Counted from the first letter of the stretch, positions 6,993 to 13,548 are shown. The stretch is 13,548 nt of DNA from Deltaproteobacteria bacterium (GCA_003646995.1 QMLZ01000060.1:1-13548), one strand, 5' to 3'. Made by a program: numbers and translations. The notes: a model not told the origin generated them from the letters alone.

Positions 6993-9413
6993 CTATGCCT
7001 TCCCAAGTGCCTTGAGAACCTTGTCAGGAGTAATTGGATACTCGTCAACCCATTTACCAATAGCGTTGTATACGGCAGGTCCAAGAAGGGCAGGTATGAC
7101 GGTCGCTGTATTTTCCCCAATACCTGTGGTGCCATATGGGCCATGACCCATCCCAGTCTCCACGACAATGGTTTCAATTGGACCGGCGTCCAGCATGGTC
7201 GCATACTTGTAATCAAGCAAATTTCGGTTAAGCAGCACGCCCGTTTGTTTGTCCCAAATCATCTCTTCAGTGAGCGCTCTTCCCACCCCCATGTATGTTC
7301 CACCGTACATCTGGCCTTCCACGGTTTCAGGCGATATGGCTTTGCCCACGTCATTAACATTGACAACCTTGGTTACTTCTACTAGCCCTGTGTCAGTATC
7401 GACCTCCACCTCAATGAAATGGGCCTGTCTGCAAAGCCTAGGACGACCTGTCTCGATGGCTTCACCCCATAGTCCCTGTGTGTGCCATGCCCAGGCGATG
7501 ACTGGTGCTTCAGTCCAAAATACACAGGAATCGAACATAGGCATTGCTTTTGCGACAACCTCTTTGATGCTCATTTGTTTTTCCGGGGAGGCCTTTACAT
7601 AAACAATGCTATCCTTTATATCTAGGTCCTGTGGCTGGGCATTTTCAAACTTGGTCGCTGCCAACTCCAACAGCATCCTTTTTGCCTTTTGGGCAGCTTT
7701 CCTGACCACATTGCCATTAGAAACCAAATTGCAAGAACCATCAGGTGACATCATGGCAAATCCAGAATCCAATTCGAATGGTTTTACGTTTACTTCTTCT
7801 AATCTGACTCCGAGCTCGTCTGCAACAATCTGGCAATATGTGGTCCATGGATTAACGCCGATATCAGCGTGCTGCGCTATAATGCTCACAGAGCCGTCAT
7901 TTTCGATCATCACAGCAGCTGATCCCGTCCCTCTCACATCATCCCATTGATGGTCCCAGGTAAACGCCATGCCATGCATTTTCCCGTTCGGCAGCCGTCT
8001 TGTTCCAGGGGGATGCCATTTTTCATCCCAGCCTATGGCTTTCTTGCCAGCCTCAATACACTCCTTAAGGCTGTCTCTTTCAGGGAAACCGTGTTCTCTT
8101 TTGTATTTTGAGAGAAATGAGGTATCTTTTCCATCACATCCATCGTTTTTTAAGGCTACCTCAGTTGGGTCAAGGCCCAATTCAGCAGCCACGTGATCAA
8201 AGATCAATGTTAAGCAGAAACAATTGGGCAATTGCTCGCATCTGCACCACCAAGCTGGTCCTATGCTCACGTCGGCAACAATGGATTCACACAACAAGTT
8301 CGGGATCTTGGTATTGTCAATGAGATGTTCAACGCCAGGTGTACACATGTACACAGCAAAAATGTTCTTGATATGCACTGCTGTTATAGTGCCGTCATTT
8401 TTGGCTCCTACCTTGAAATGAGTAACCATCATATCGCCAGACTCGCCAAAGAAGGTCTCGCTTCGGTCATATACAAACTTGACAGGCTTGGCGGTCCTCT
8501 TTGCAAGTAACGAGGCAAGAATATTCATTCCATTTTCAGAGTTATTGGCGGGGTTACCCCTACCTCCGAAAGAACATCCCTGGTATGGCACATGCACCGT
8601 AATCTTGTTCATAGGAATACCCAACCACTCAGCCAAAAGCATTTTTTGGTGGTAAGGCTGCTGAGAGTGGACCCACATTTCCAAATTTTCTCCTCTCCAC
8701 CTGACTACAACACTGGGCAATTCAGCACCTGCCCAAAGATGAGCTCGTCTTTTGGCCTTGAACTCAATGATCTTGTCAGCTTCTTGGAAGCCCTTTTCCA
8801 CATCGCCTTTTTCAATCCTTGATCTAGGATCCTCGAGGATGTTGTTTTCGGCTCCAGGCCTCAACACTGGTGCCCCAGGGGTGATTGCTTCTTCTTGGTC
8901 CAGAATAAACGGTAGTTGCTCCCATTCTATGTCAATCAATTTGAGTGCTTCCACAGCTATTTCTTCGCTATCTGCGGCTACCGTTGCACCAATAGGTTGT
9001 CCTTCGTACCATGCTTCGTCGCCTAATACAGGATGTATTGGTTTCAATGCCCACCCCGCTAAATCAGGGCAAACCCATTCCGGGCCAAAGTAACTTCCAT
9101 TTAGTTGCCTGCCTTTGATTTCTGGATCATCATATCTGATAATGGCCCTCACGCCAGGGAGAGCTTCAGCCTTTGTGGTATCCATCTTCTTGATTTTGGC
9201 CCGAGCATAAGGCGACTTAAGTACGCGGGCATAAAGCATTCCAGGAAACTGAATATCGCGTGTATAGACGGCTTTCCCACTAGCCTTTTCATAACCATCA
9301 ATTCGCTTTATGCCCCGTTTGCCTATCTCCTTATAAGTAATAGAAGGAACATCCGCTCCTATTTTATACAATCCTTCTTCTTGTAGTTTTTTATAATCTC
9401 CGGGTACGTCCAT
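6993..9413 (-). CDS. Molybdopterin-binding (large) subunit of a xanthine dehydrogenase-family enzyme
   Basis: Catalytic subunit carrying the molybdenum cofactor, 806 residues, near the usual 750-800 for stand-alone large subunits. The N-terminal aldehyde oxidase/xanthine dehydrogenase a/b hammerhead domain starts around KRIDGYEKASGKAVYTRDI (36-54). The molybdopterin domains follow. The catalytic glutamate is present as Glu767 in GIGEN (764-768). Three cofactor loops deviate: the usual GGGFGGK loop reads GCSFGGRG (279-286), the Y/F-RGxG loop reads CRCEQLP (390-396), and the DxGQG loop reads DIGVN (517-521). Ordinary family alignment elsewhere, including ELGLDP (411-416), argues against a pseudogene. 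GGGAGGG about 10 bases upstream supports the ATG; the gap to the small subunit is 7 bp. It could be a hydroxylase, an aldehyde oxidoreductase or a reductive dehydroxylase. Confidence 0.94.
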   Translation of the reverse strand: MDVPGDYKKLQEEGLYKIGADVPSITYKEIGKRGIKRIDGYEKASGKAVYTRDIQFPGMLYARVLKSPYARAKIKKMDTTKAEALPGVRAIIRYDDPEIKGRQLNGSYFGPEWVCPDLAGWALKPIHPVLGDEAWYEGQPIGATVAADSEEIAVEALKLIDIEWEQLPFILDQEEAITPGAPVLRPGAENNILEDPRSRIEKGDVEKGFQEADKIIEFKAKRRAHLWAGAELPSVVVRWRGENLEMWVHSQQPYHQKMLLAEWLGIPMNKITVHVPYQGCSFGGRGNPANNSENGMNILASLLAKRTAKPVKFVYDRSETFFGESGDMMVTHFKVGAKNDGTITAVHIKNIFAVYMCTPGVEHLIDNTKIPNLLCESIVADVSIGPAWWCRCEQLPNCFCLTLIFDHVAAELGLDPTEVALKNDGCDGKDTSFLSKYKREHGFPERDSLKECIEAGKKAIGWDEKWHPPGTRRLPNGKMHGMAFTWDHQWDDVRGTGSAAVMIENDGSVSIIAQHADIGVNPWTTYCQIVADELGVRLEEVNVKPFELDSGFAMMSPDGSCNLVSNGNVVRKAAQKAKRMLLELAATKFENAQPQDLDIKDSIVYVKASPEKQMSIKEVVAKAMPMFDSCVFWTEAPVIAWAWHTQGLWGEAIETGRPRLCRQAHFIEVEVDTDTGLVEVTKVVNVNDVGKAISPETVEGQMYGGTYMGVGRALTEEMIWDKQTGVLLNRNLLDYKYATMLDAGPIETIVVETGMGHGPYGTTGIGENTATVIPALLGPAVYNAIGKWVDEYPITPDKVLKALGKA

Positions 9414-9420
9414 TGCTATA

Positions 9421-10014
9421 TTACCCTCCCTTCTTGAGATTCTCTGCTGCCTCCATCACCGCTTTAGGATGTTGCGGATAGGTCCCACACCGGCACAAAT
9501 TTCCAGAAAGGGCTTCCCGGACCTGTTCTTCCGTAGGGTTAGGATCCTTATCAAGTAGAGCCTTTGCCGTTACAATGAAGCCTGGCGTACAGTAACCGCA
9601 CTGCATGGCATGATGTTTTACATAGGCATCAATCAGGGGATGTTTGGACGCAGCTATCCCCTCAATGGTTTCAATACTACTGCCATCGCACTCTATGGCT
9701 AACGTCATGCAGGATAGCACGGGTCTTCCATTCATGATGACCGTGCACGAACCACATGCCCCCCGGTCGCAAAACATTTTGGTGCCGGTCAGTCCCAGTT
9801 TGTCATGGATGAGGTAATAAAGGGTCCACTGGGGCTCAACCATGAGTTCGTAAGGCTGTCCATTGATTGTCAACCTAATCATGCCTTGAGGTGAAGGGAG
9901 AGGATCTGACCGATGTTTACGTACTACATGCTTTTTTAACGATTCGCGATCGTGAAACACCTCTGAGCAGTAAGGACATAGATACTTAGATAAGACACTC
10001 TGCTCCTCTTTCAC
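9421..10014 (-). CDS. [2Fe-2S] small subunit of a xanthine dehydrogenase-family enzyme with N-terminal C2H2 zinc finger
   Basis: Electron-transfer subunit with two [2Fe-2S] clusters, 197 residues, about 40 longer than usual. The normal fold begins at Met45 (MIRLTINGQ). The plant-ferredoxin-type cluster uses Cys82, Cys87, Cys90 and Cys102. The second cluster uses Cys139, Cys142 (CGYCTPG), Cys174 and Cys176 (CRCG). The additional N-terminus is a textbook C2H2 zinc finger: Cys13-x2-Cys16, Phe20, Leu26, His29-x4-His34, then a proline-containing linker. The start is GTG at 10014, nine bases after AAGGAGGT. Met45 has no comparable ribosome binding site, so the finger is probably translated. It is 7 bp ahead of the large subunit. 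The finger could bind a protein partner, stabilise the complex or bind nucleic acid; none is shown. Confidence 0.93.
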   Translation of the reverse strand: MKEEQSVLSKYLCPYCSEVFHDRESLKKHVVRKHRSDPLPSPQGMIRLTINGQPYELMVEPQWTLYYLIHDKLGLTGTKMFCDRGACGSCTVIMNGRPVLSCMTLAIECDGSSIETIEGIAASKHPLIDAYVKHHAMQCGYCTPGFIVTAKALLDKDPNPTEEQVREALSGNLCRCGTYPQHPKAVMEAAENLKKGG

Positions 10015-10022
10015 CTTTGAAT

Positions 10023-10030
10023 ACCTCCTT
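10023..10030 (-). promoter_or_regulatory. Ribosome binding site fixing the GTG start of the zinc-finger small subunit
   Basis: On the minus strand this reads AAGGAGGT, a full match to the 16S rRNA anti-Shine-Dalgarno core, eight bases from the GTG at 10014. The alternative internal ATG at 9882-9880, where ordinary small subunits would begin, is preceded only by a weak CAAGG. This contrast decides the start and keeps the zinc finger in the protein. Confidence 0.8.
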
Positions 10031-10086
10031 CGATACTCTTCCGCCTGATCGGGAATCCCTTATCTAGCAGGCAAAAGAATAAATTG

Positions 10087-11316
10087 TTATTTCGCAATAC
10101 CCCGAAGGCTTCTCAATACTTCTGATTGCTTGATCCGAAGTTCATAATCATTTCTAAAATACTTCAGCGTATCCAAGACCGGAACAGGGGCTGTCTGCCC
10201 TAAGCCACAAAGGGAAGAAGCCATCATAGCCTGTGATAGGTCTTCCAGAGCCGTTATATCCTCTGGAAAAGCTTCGCCTCTAGATAACCTCTCAAATATT
10301 CCAACCATGGCCTCTGTTCCTTCTCGACAAGGCGCGCACTTGCCACAAGATTCCTCTGCCATAAAGGCTAGATCTTTGTGGACAATATCTATCACGTCTC
10401 TGCTTTCATCAAACACTGTCACAGCGCCAGAGCCTAACACTCCCTCATAAGAGAGAGGTCTTTCTATCTCAGACCTAGGTATGATGTGTCCCGATGCTCC
10501 TCCAATCTGAACCATTTTCACTTGGGCTGCTCCGGCCATGTCTAAGAGTTCTTTAAGCGGACTACCCATCACCAACTCATAAATTCCTGGTTTTTCTACA
10601 TCGCCACTAATCGAAAATACCTTGGTTCCCTTGCTTTCTTCTGTGCCTATCGTATTGAACCAGTCTGCTCCTTTAAGAATGATCTGGGGAATATTCATCA
10701 AAGTTTCGACATTGTTGATGACGGTCGGTTTTCCCCATAAGCCCTTAGAAGGTGGAAATGGTGGGCGATACCGCGCTTCTCCTCTTCGCCCTTCGATGGA
10801 GTTCATGAGGGCTGATTCTTCACCGCATACATATGAACCTGCTCCTTCGCAGATCTGGATATCTAGATCCTCTAAAAAGCCACCCTCTTTGGCCTGCGTA
10901 ATCGCGCGTTCTAATAAATCAATGAGAAAATGGTATTCAGCACGCAGATATATGAAGGCCTTGTCTGTTCCAATAGCATAACTTGCTATTGCTAAGCTCT
11001 CGATAAGAGTAAAGGGATCATGCTCCAATATGTATCTGTCTTTAAATGTTCCTGGTTCACCTTCGTCTGCATTACATATGACGAATTTCTCATCACCTTG
11101 AGATTTACGTGCCAGTTCCCACTTTAGGCCACAAGGAAAACCAGCTCCACCTCGTCCTCTTAGCCCAGAAGCCTTTACTTCCTCTATCACTTTTTGTGGC
11201 GTCATCTCATTTCGAGCCCTGGCCAGAGCTTTGAACCCGTCCTCATTCAGATAACTAGATAAGTCTTTCGGATCTATTGAATGACAATTTTTTAGTACGA
11301 TCCGTTTCTCTGGCAT
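10087..11316 (-). CDS. nuoF: NuoF/HoxF-type NADH-binding flavoprotein (FMN, [4Fe-4S]) of a soluble diaphorase
   Basis: NADH:acceptor oxidoreductase subunit that exchanges a hydride with NAD(H) through FMN and passes single electrons to iron-sulfur clusters. It is 409 residues long. Visible: glycine-rich loop GRGGAGFP (54-61), FMN/NADH site NADEGEPGTFKDR (82-94), the EGAGSYVCGEESALMNSIEG segment (157-176), an SLBB domain (about 235-300), and the N3-type [4Fe-4S] ligands Cys324, Cys327, Cys330 (ESCGKCAPC) and Cys370. It lacks the N-terminal thioredoxin-like and C-terminal ferredoxin extensions seen in HndC-like proteins. GGAGG seven bases upstream supports the ATG. It is 21 bp downstream of the NuoG-NuoE fusion gene and 72 bp upstream of the molybdenum enzyme, with no hydrogenase, formate dehydrogenase or membrane Nuo genes in the window. 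I infer that it serves the molybdenum enzyme; BamH-type and FdsB-type relatives are alternatives. Confidence 0.93.
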   Translation of the reverse strand: MPEKRIVLKNCHSIDPKDLSSYLNEDGFKALARARNEMTPQKVIEEVKASGLRGRGGAGFPCGLKWELARKSQGDEKFVICNADEGEPGTFKDRYILEHDPFTLIESLAIASYAIGTDKAFIYLRAEYHFLIDLLERAITQAKEGGFLEDLDIQICEGAGSYVCGEESALMNSIEGRRGEARYRPPFPPSKGLWGKPTVINNVETLMNIPQIILKGADWFNTIGTEESKGTKVFSISGDVEKPGIYELVMGSPLKELLDMAGAAQVKMVQIGGASGHIIPRSEIERPLSYEGVLGSGAVTVFDESRDVIDIVHKDLAFMAEESCGKCAPCREGTEAMVGIFERLSRGEAFPEDITALEDLSQAMMASSLCGLGQTAPVPVLDTLKYFRNDYELRIKQSEVLRSLRGIAK

Positions 11317-11337
11317 TGATAATCCTCCATCAATTAC

Positions 11338-12438
11338 TTAATCATATGATCTTAAAATCTCTTTGATCTTCCCAGGTGTTAAATGACCGTAAACGTCATT
11401 GTCTACCAACATGGCTGGAGCTTTATCGCAGGCCCCAATACAGTTTGTCAGCTCAAAAGAAAATCTGCCATCCTTTGTCTTTTCGCCCGGCATTATACCC
11501 AGTTCTTTTTCAATGGCTTCTATGATCATTGAGGCATTTTTCATATAACATGGCAGGCTCTTGCATATTCTGATTACGTGGCGACCCTGAGGGGCTGTTG
11601 ACAAAAATGAATAGAAGGTTGCCACCCCATAAACTTCACTAAGACTCAAACCGAGACTTTGAGCAATACTGCCCATTGCGTCTCTTGATATATACCTTGA
11701 TTTACTCTGTTCTTCTTTCAACATACTGAAGACCTGACTCCTCTTCCCATTTTCTGTCCTAATCTCAGCCTTCAGTTTGTCTTTCACATATTCTTTTTTC
11801 ATGCCCTCGGCGTAACTCAGTGCAGTAGTTGGGCAATACTCCACACAGATCCCACAATCCTTACACACTTCTTTGGTCAAAGGCTCGTCAAAGTCTACTA
11901 TCACTTTGGTACTGAAACCCCGATAGGCAAGGCTATAAATGTTTTGCTGTGCTATTTCACTACACGCTCTGATGCATCTTCCACATAGAATGCACTTAGA
12001 CATATCGCGTTTGATATAGGGATTGGTATCCTCAAGTGGATAGAAGCGTGGGGAACGAATAGAAAATCTCGGGGGACCGACCTCTAAGCTAGAAGCGAGC
12101 TTATGAAGTTCGCACGCCTCAACTCCTTCGTCTGTTACACATGGTCCTGTATGGCCAGCCAAAAGTAATTCGATGATTATCTTTCTTGTTTCCAACACCC
12201 TGGCAGAGCGTGTATGAATGACCATTCCACTTTGGATTGGAGTGTGGCATGCTCCCACTAAATTTCGCATTCCCTCCACCTCGACTACGCAAATTCGGCA
12301 GGCTCCGACAGACGACAGTTCGGTGTGGTGGCAGAGGGTTGGAATGTCTATTCCTGCCTTCCTCGCAGCATCAAGAATAGTCATTCCTTCTTCACCTAGT
12401 ATTTCTTTGCCATCTATTACGATTTTGAGTTCACCCAT
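11338..12438 (-). CDS. Fusion of NuoG/HoxU N-terminal iron-sulfur domains with a NuoE-type [2Fe-2S] domain
   Basis: Multi-cluster electron carrier, 366 residues. Domain order: [2Fe-2S] ferredoxin (Cys36, Cys47, Cys50, Cys64); His-Cys cluster region (His96, Cys100, Cys109, with Asp103 where the third cysteine normally stands); two ferredoxin-type [4Fe-4S] motifs (Cys149/152/155/159 and Cys192/195/198/202); a charged linker (about 211-235); then a nearly complete NuoE domain with EVYGVATFYSF (268-278) and [2Fe-2S] ligands Cys292, Cys297, Cys333 and Cys337. NuoE and the NuoG/HoxU part are usually separate proteins. Here one polypeptide gives everything NuoF needs for a HoxEFU/FdsABG-like diaphorase. 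A GAGGT lies about 9 bases ahead of the ATG. It is followed within 21 bp by the NuoF gene, so the two are surely co-translated partners. The electron acceptor or donor is inferred, not shown. Confidence 0.93.
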   Translation of the reverse strand: MGELKIVIDGKEILGEEGMTILDAARKAGIDIPTLCHHTELSSVGACRICVVEVEGMRNLVGACHTPIQSGMVIHTRSARVLETRKIIIELLLAGHTGPCVTDEGVEACELHKLASSLEVGPPRFSIRSPRFYPLEDTNPYIKRDMSKCILCGRCIRACSEIAQQNIYSLAYRGFSTKVIVDFDEPLTKEVCKDCGICVEYCPTTALSYAEGMKKEYVKDKLKAEIRTENGKRSQVFSMLKEEQSKSRYISRDAMGSIAQSLGLSLSEVYGVATFYSFLSTAPQGRHVIRICKSLPCYMKNASMIIEAIEKELGIMPGEKTKDGRFSFELTNCIGACDKAPAMLVDNDVYGHLTPGKIKEILRSYD

Positions 12439-12495
12439 TTTAGCAATACCTCGTTATCTCCTAATTTCCACCAGATGGCGAACACACCTTCCACT

Positions 12496-12530
12496 GAAAA
12501 ACGACCTTTGGGATCAAAATCTACCCAAAG
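12496..12530 (-). terminator. Possible weak terminator or attenuator after the KduD-like gene
   Basis: A 7-bp inverted repeat (12524-12530 CCCAAAG with 12506-12512 CTTTGGG, 11-nt loop) sits 16 bp after the KduD-like stop. On the transcribed strand the stem is followed by GTCGTTTTTC, giving a short T-run four bases away. The stem is short and only moderately GC-rich, so at most it would terminate partially. It falls in the 108-bp gap before the NuoG-NuoE fusion gene. Confidence 0.3.
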
Positions 12531-12546
12531 AAAAAACGTCTCTCAC

Positions 12547-13305
12547 TTACCAGGCCAGCCAACCTCCATCCACTGCCAAGATTGCTCCATGTAAAAAGTC
12601 CGAAGCTGGTGATGCTAGAAAAACAGCTGCTCCGGCGATGTCTTCAGGGTCTCCCCACCTACCAGCCGGTACTCTGCTTAATAAACTCTTAGAGCGTTCG
12701 GGATCTTTTTTTAAATCCTCTGTAAGTTCTGTATCAAAGTAGCCAGGGGCAATAGCATTCACGTTCACCCCTTTGCCTGCCCAGCTATTGGCCAGCGCTT
12801 TAGTTAGACCAGCAACCGCATGTTTAGCAGAGCTGTAAGCTGGAATATTGAGCCCGCCCTGGAAACTAAGAACAGAAGCAATATTTATTATTTTTCCCTT
12901 TCCTTTCTTTAACATTATCCGTCCTGCGGCCTGGGAAAGAATGAAAACTGCGCTAAGATCAATTTCTAACGTGGCATCCCAGTACTCCTCAGGGTATTCT
13001 TCGGCAGGAGCGCGGGGGCATATACCTGCATTGTTAACAAGGATATTCACATCTCCCATATTCTTTACAACGCTCGGTATTACTTTCTTAGTTTCCGTTC
13101 GTCTTGTTAGGTCAGCAGCGTGATGAATAAAACGTCGGCCTAGCTTTGTGATATATTCTTCAACTTCAGGACTTGGCTTTCTACTTACTACCGCAATATC
13201 TGCCCCGGCCTCGGCCAGAGCAATAGCAATAGCCTTACCGATCCCTTTTGTCCCGCCTGTTACCACAGCCACCTGGTTATCAAGTCTGAATTTTTCCAAG
13301 ATCAT
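12547..13305 (-). CDS. KduD-like short-chain dehydrogenase/reductase
   Basis: Cytosolic NAD(P)-dependent oxidoreductase of the classical SDR family, 252 residues, full length. Visible: cofactor motif TGGTKGIG (16-23), NNAG (91-94), catalytic Ser144, Tyr157 and Lys161 (YSSAK), NVNAIAPGY (181-189), and a C-terminus of VDGGWLAW. The N-terminal MILEKF start, the IASVLSFQGG segment (142-151), RVPAGRWG (211-218) and the WLA ending resemble 2-dehydro-3-deoxy-D-gluconate dehydrogenase (KduD) as I remember it. No other pectin or uronate pathway gene is present, so KduD function is doubtful; a role as an alcohol or hydroxyacyl dehydrogenase in the local pathway is more likely. It follows the PorB-like fragment by 14 bp and is probably in the same operon. 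Confidence 0.93.
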   Translation of the reverse strand: MILEKFRLDNQVAVVTGGTKGIGKAIAIALAEAGADIAVVSRKPSPEVEEYITKLGRRFIHHAADLTRRTETKKVIPSVVKNMGDVNILVNNAGICPRAPAEEYPEEYWDATLEIDLSAVFILSQAAGRIMLKKGKGKIINIASVLSFQGGLNIPAYSSAKHAVAGLTKALANSWAGKGVNVNAIAPGYFDTELTEDLKKDPERSKSLLSRVPAGRWGDPEDIAGAAVFLASPASDFLHGAILAVDGGWLAW

Positions 13306-13319
13306 TTTATTAAACCTAT

Positions 13320-13548
13320 TTAGTGTTTTGCCTTTTCCTTTTTGCCGTTCTGGCGCTTTAACAAGCCAAACTTCTTAATATTTTCCTCTGCAAGCGCCTG
13401 TATTTCCTTTATGGCCCGATACCCTTGATCACTAGAAAAAAGATGCCTGAAACGCCTCTGTGTTTTTAGGTATTCTTCAACCGGAATCGCCTTGTTGATC
13501 TTACGCACGGAACTAATTTTTCCATCCTCCATCTCGAACAGCGGAATA
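13320..13548 (-). CDS. porB: 2-oxoacid (pyruvate-type):ferredoxin oxidoreductase beta subunit, C-terminal fragment
   Basis: C-terminal end of a thiamine-diphosphate-containing beta subunit that, with its partners, oxidises a 2-oxoacid to acyl-CoA and CO2 while reducing ferredoxin. The frame is open to the window edge, reading IPLFEMEDGK upstream of an internal ATG, so Met at 13532 is not a true start. The IPVEEYLKTQRRFRHLF stretch is characteristic of the PorB/VorB C-terminus. It is followed by a helix ending in an unusually lysine-rich tail (KKEKAKH). The TPP-binding part, the gamma/alpha/delta subunits and the true start lie outside the window. Substrate specificity (pyruvate, branched or aryl 2-oxoacid) cannot be judged from this piece. 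Confidence 0.8.
   Translation of the reverse strand, partial: IPLFEMEDGKISSVRKINKAIPVEEYLKTQRRFRHLFSSDQGYRAIKEIQALAEENIKKFGLLKRQNGKKEKAKH

Noticed and set aside
6993..9413. Form I carbon monoxide dehydrogenase (CoxL)
   Set aside because: A cysteine follows the active-site arginine as in CoxL, but the rest of the AYRCSFR motif is missing and the surrounding loops differ, so CO oxidation is not supported.
9421..10014. Zinc finger as a translation artefact upstream of the real start at Met45
   Set aside because: All four metal ligands and both hydrophobic core positions fit the classical spacing, and the upstream GTG has a full ribosome binding site while Met45 does not. Chance is unlikely.
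12218..12742. 174-codon plus-strand open frame across the NuoG-NuoE and KduD-like genes
   Set aside because: It is antisense to iron-sulfur ligands and SDR motifs that are clearly coding, and it has no recognisable fold or supporting start.
13320..13532. A stand-alone 70-residue small protein
   Set aside because: The frame continues upstream to the window edge and the sequence matches the C-terminus of PorB-type subunits, so the methionine is internal.

Overview
The window is one strand-coherent catabolic locus from what looks like a strictly anaerobic, Gram-negative bacterium of moderate GC. A syntrophic or sulfate-reducing Desulfobacterota-type organism is my best guess. The reasons are a 2-oxoacid:ferredoxin oxidoreductase fragment, many iron-sulfur proteins, a three-subunit molybdenum hydroxylase and a LivKHMGF-type importer. 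All genes lie on the minus strand, so transcription runs from high to low coordinates. I see no RNA genes, mobile elements, CRISPR arrays or phage genes.

Layout in transcription order. (1) 13548-13320: C-terminal end of a 2-oxoacid:ferredoxin oxidoreductase beta subunit (PorB-like), cut by the window edge. (2) 13305-12547: a KduD-like short-chain dehydrogenase. (3) 12438-11338: an unusual fusion of the NuoG/HoxU iron-sulfur domains with a complete NuoE-type thioredoxin-like [2Fe-2S] domain. (4) 11316-10087: a NuoF-type NADH/FMN subunit. (5) 10014-9421, 9413-6993 and 6983-6006: the small [2Fe-2S], large molybdopterin and FAD subunits of a xanthine-dehydrogenase-family enzyme. (6) 5740-838: a complete high-affinity ABC importer made of a Tat-signal substrate-binding protein, two permeases and two ATPases. 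(7) 753-1: a second short-chain dehydrogenase, cut at its C-terminus.

A coherent reading, which is inference, is that the importer brings in a carboxylated or aromatic compound. The molybdenum enzyme hydroxylates or reduces it. The NuoEFG-like proteins form a soluble diaphorase that exchanges those electrons with NAD(H). The two dehydrogenases and the 2-oxoacid:ferredoxin oxidoreductase carry later steps toward acyl-CoA. The substrate cannot be read from the sequence.

The strongest oddities lie in the molybdenum enzyme and its partner. The small subunit starts at a GTG with a near-perfect Shine-Dalgarno sequence and carries a classical C2H2 zinc finger ahead of its ferredoxin fold. The FAD subunit has extra cysteines like the [4Fe-4S] insert of 4-hydroxybenzoyl-CoA reductase. 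The large subunit has departed from the family in three cofactor loops. The diaphorase fusion has lost one cysteine of its His-Cys cluster.
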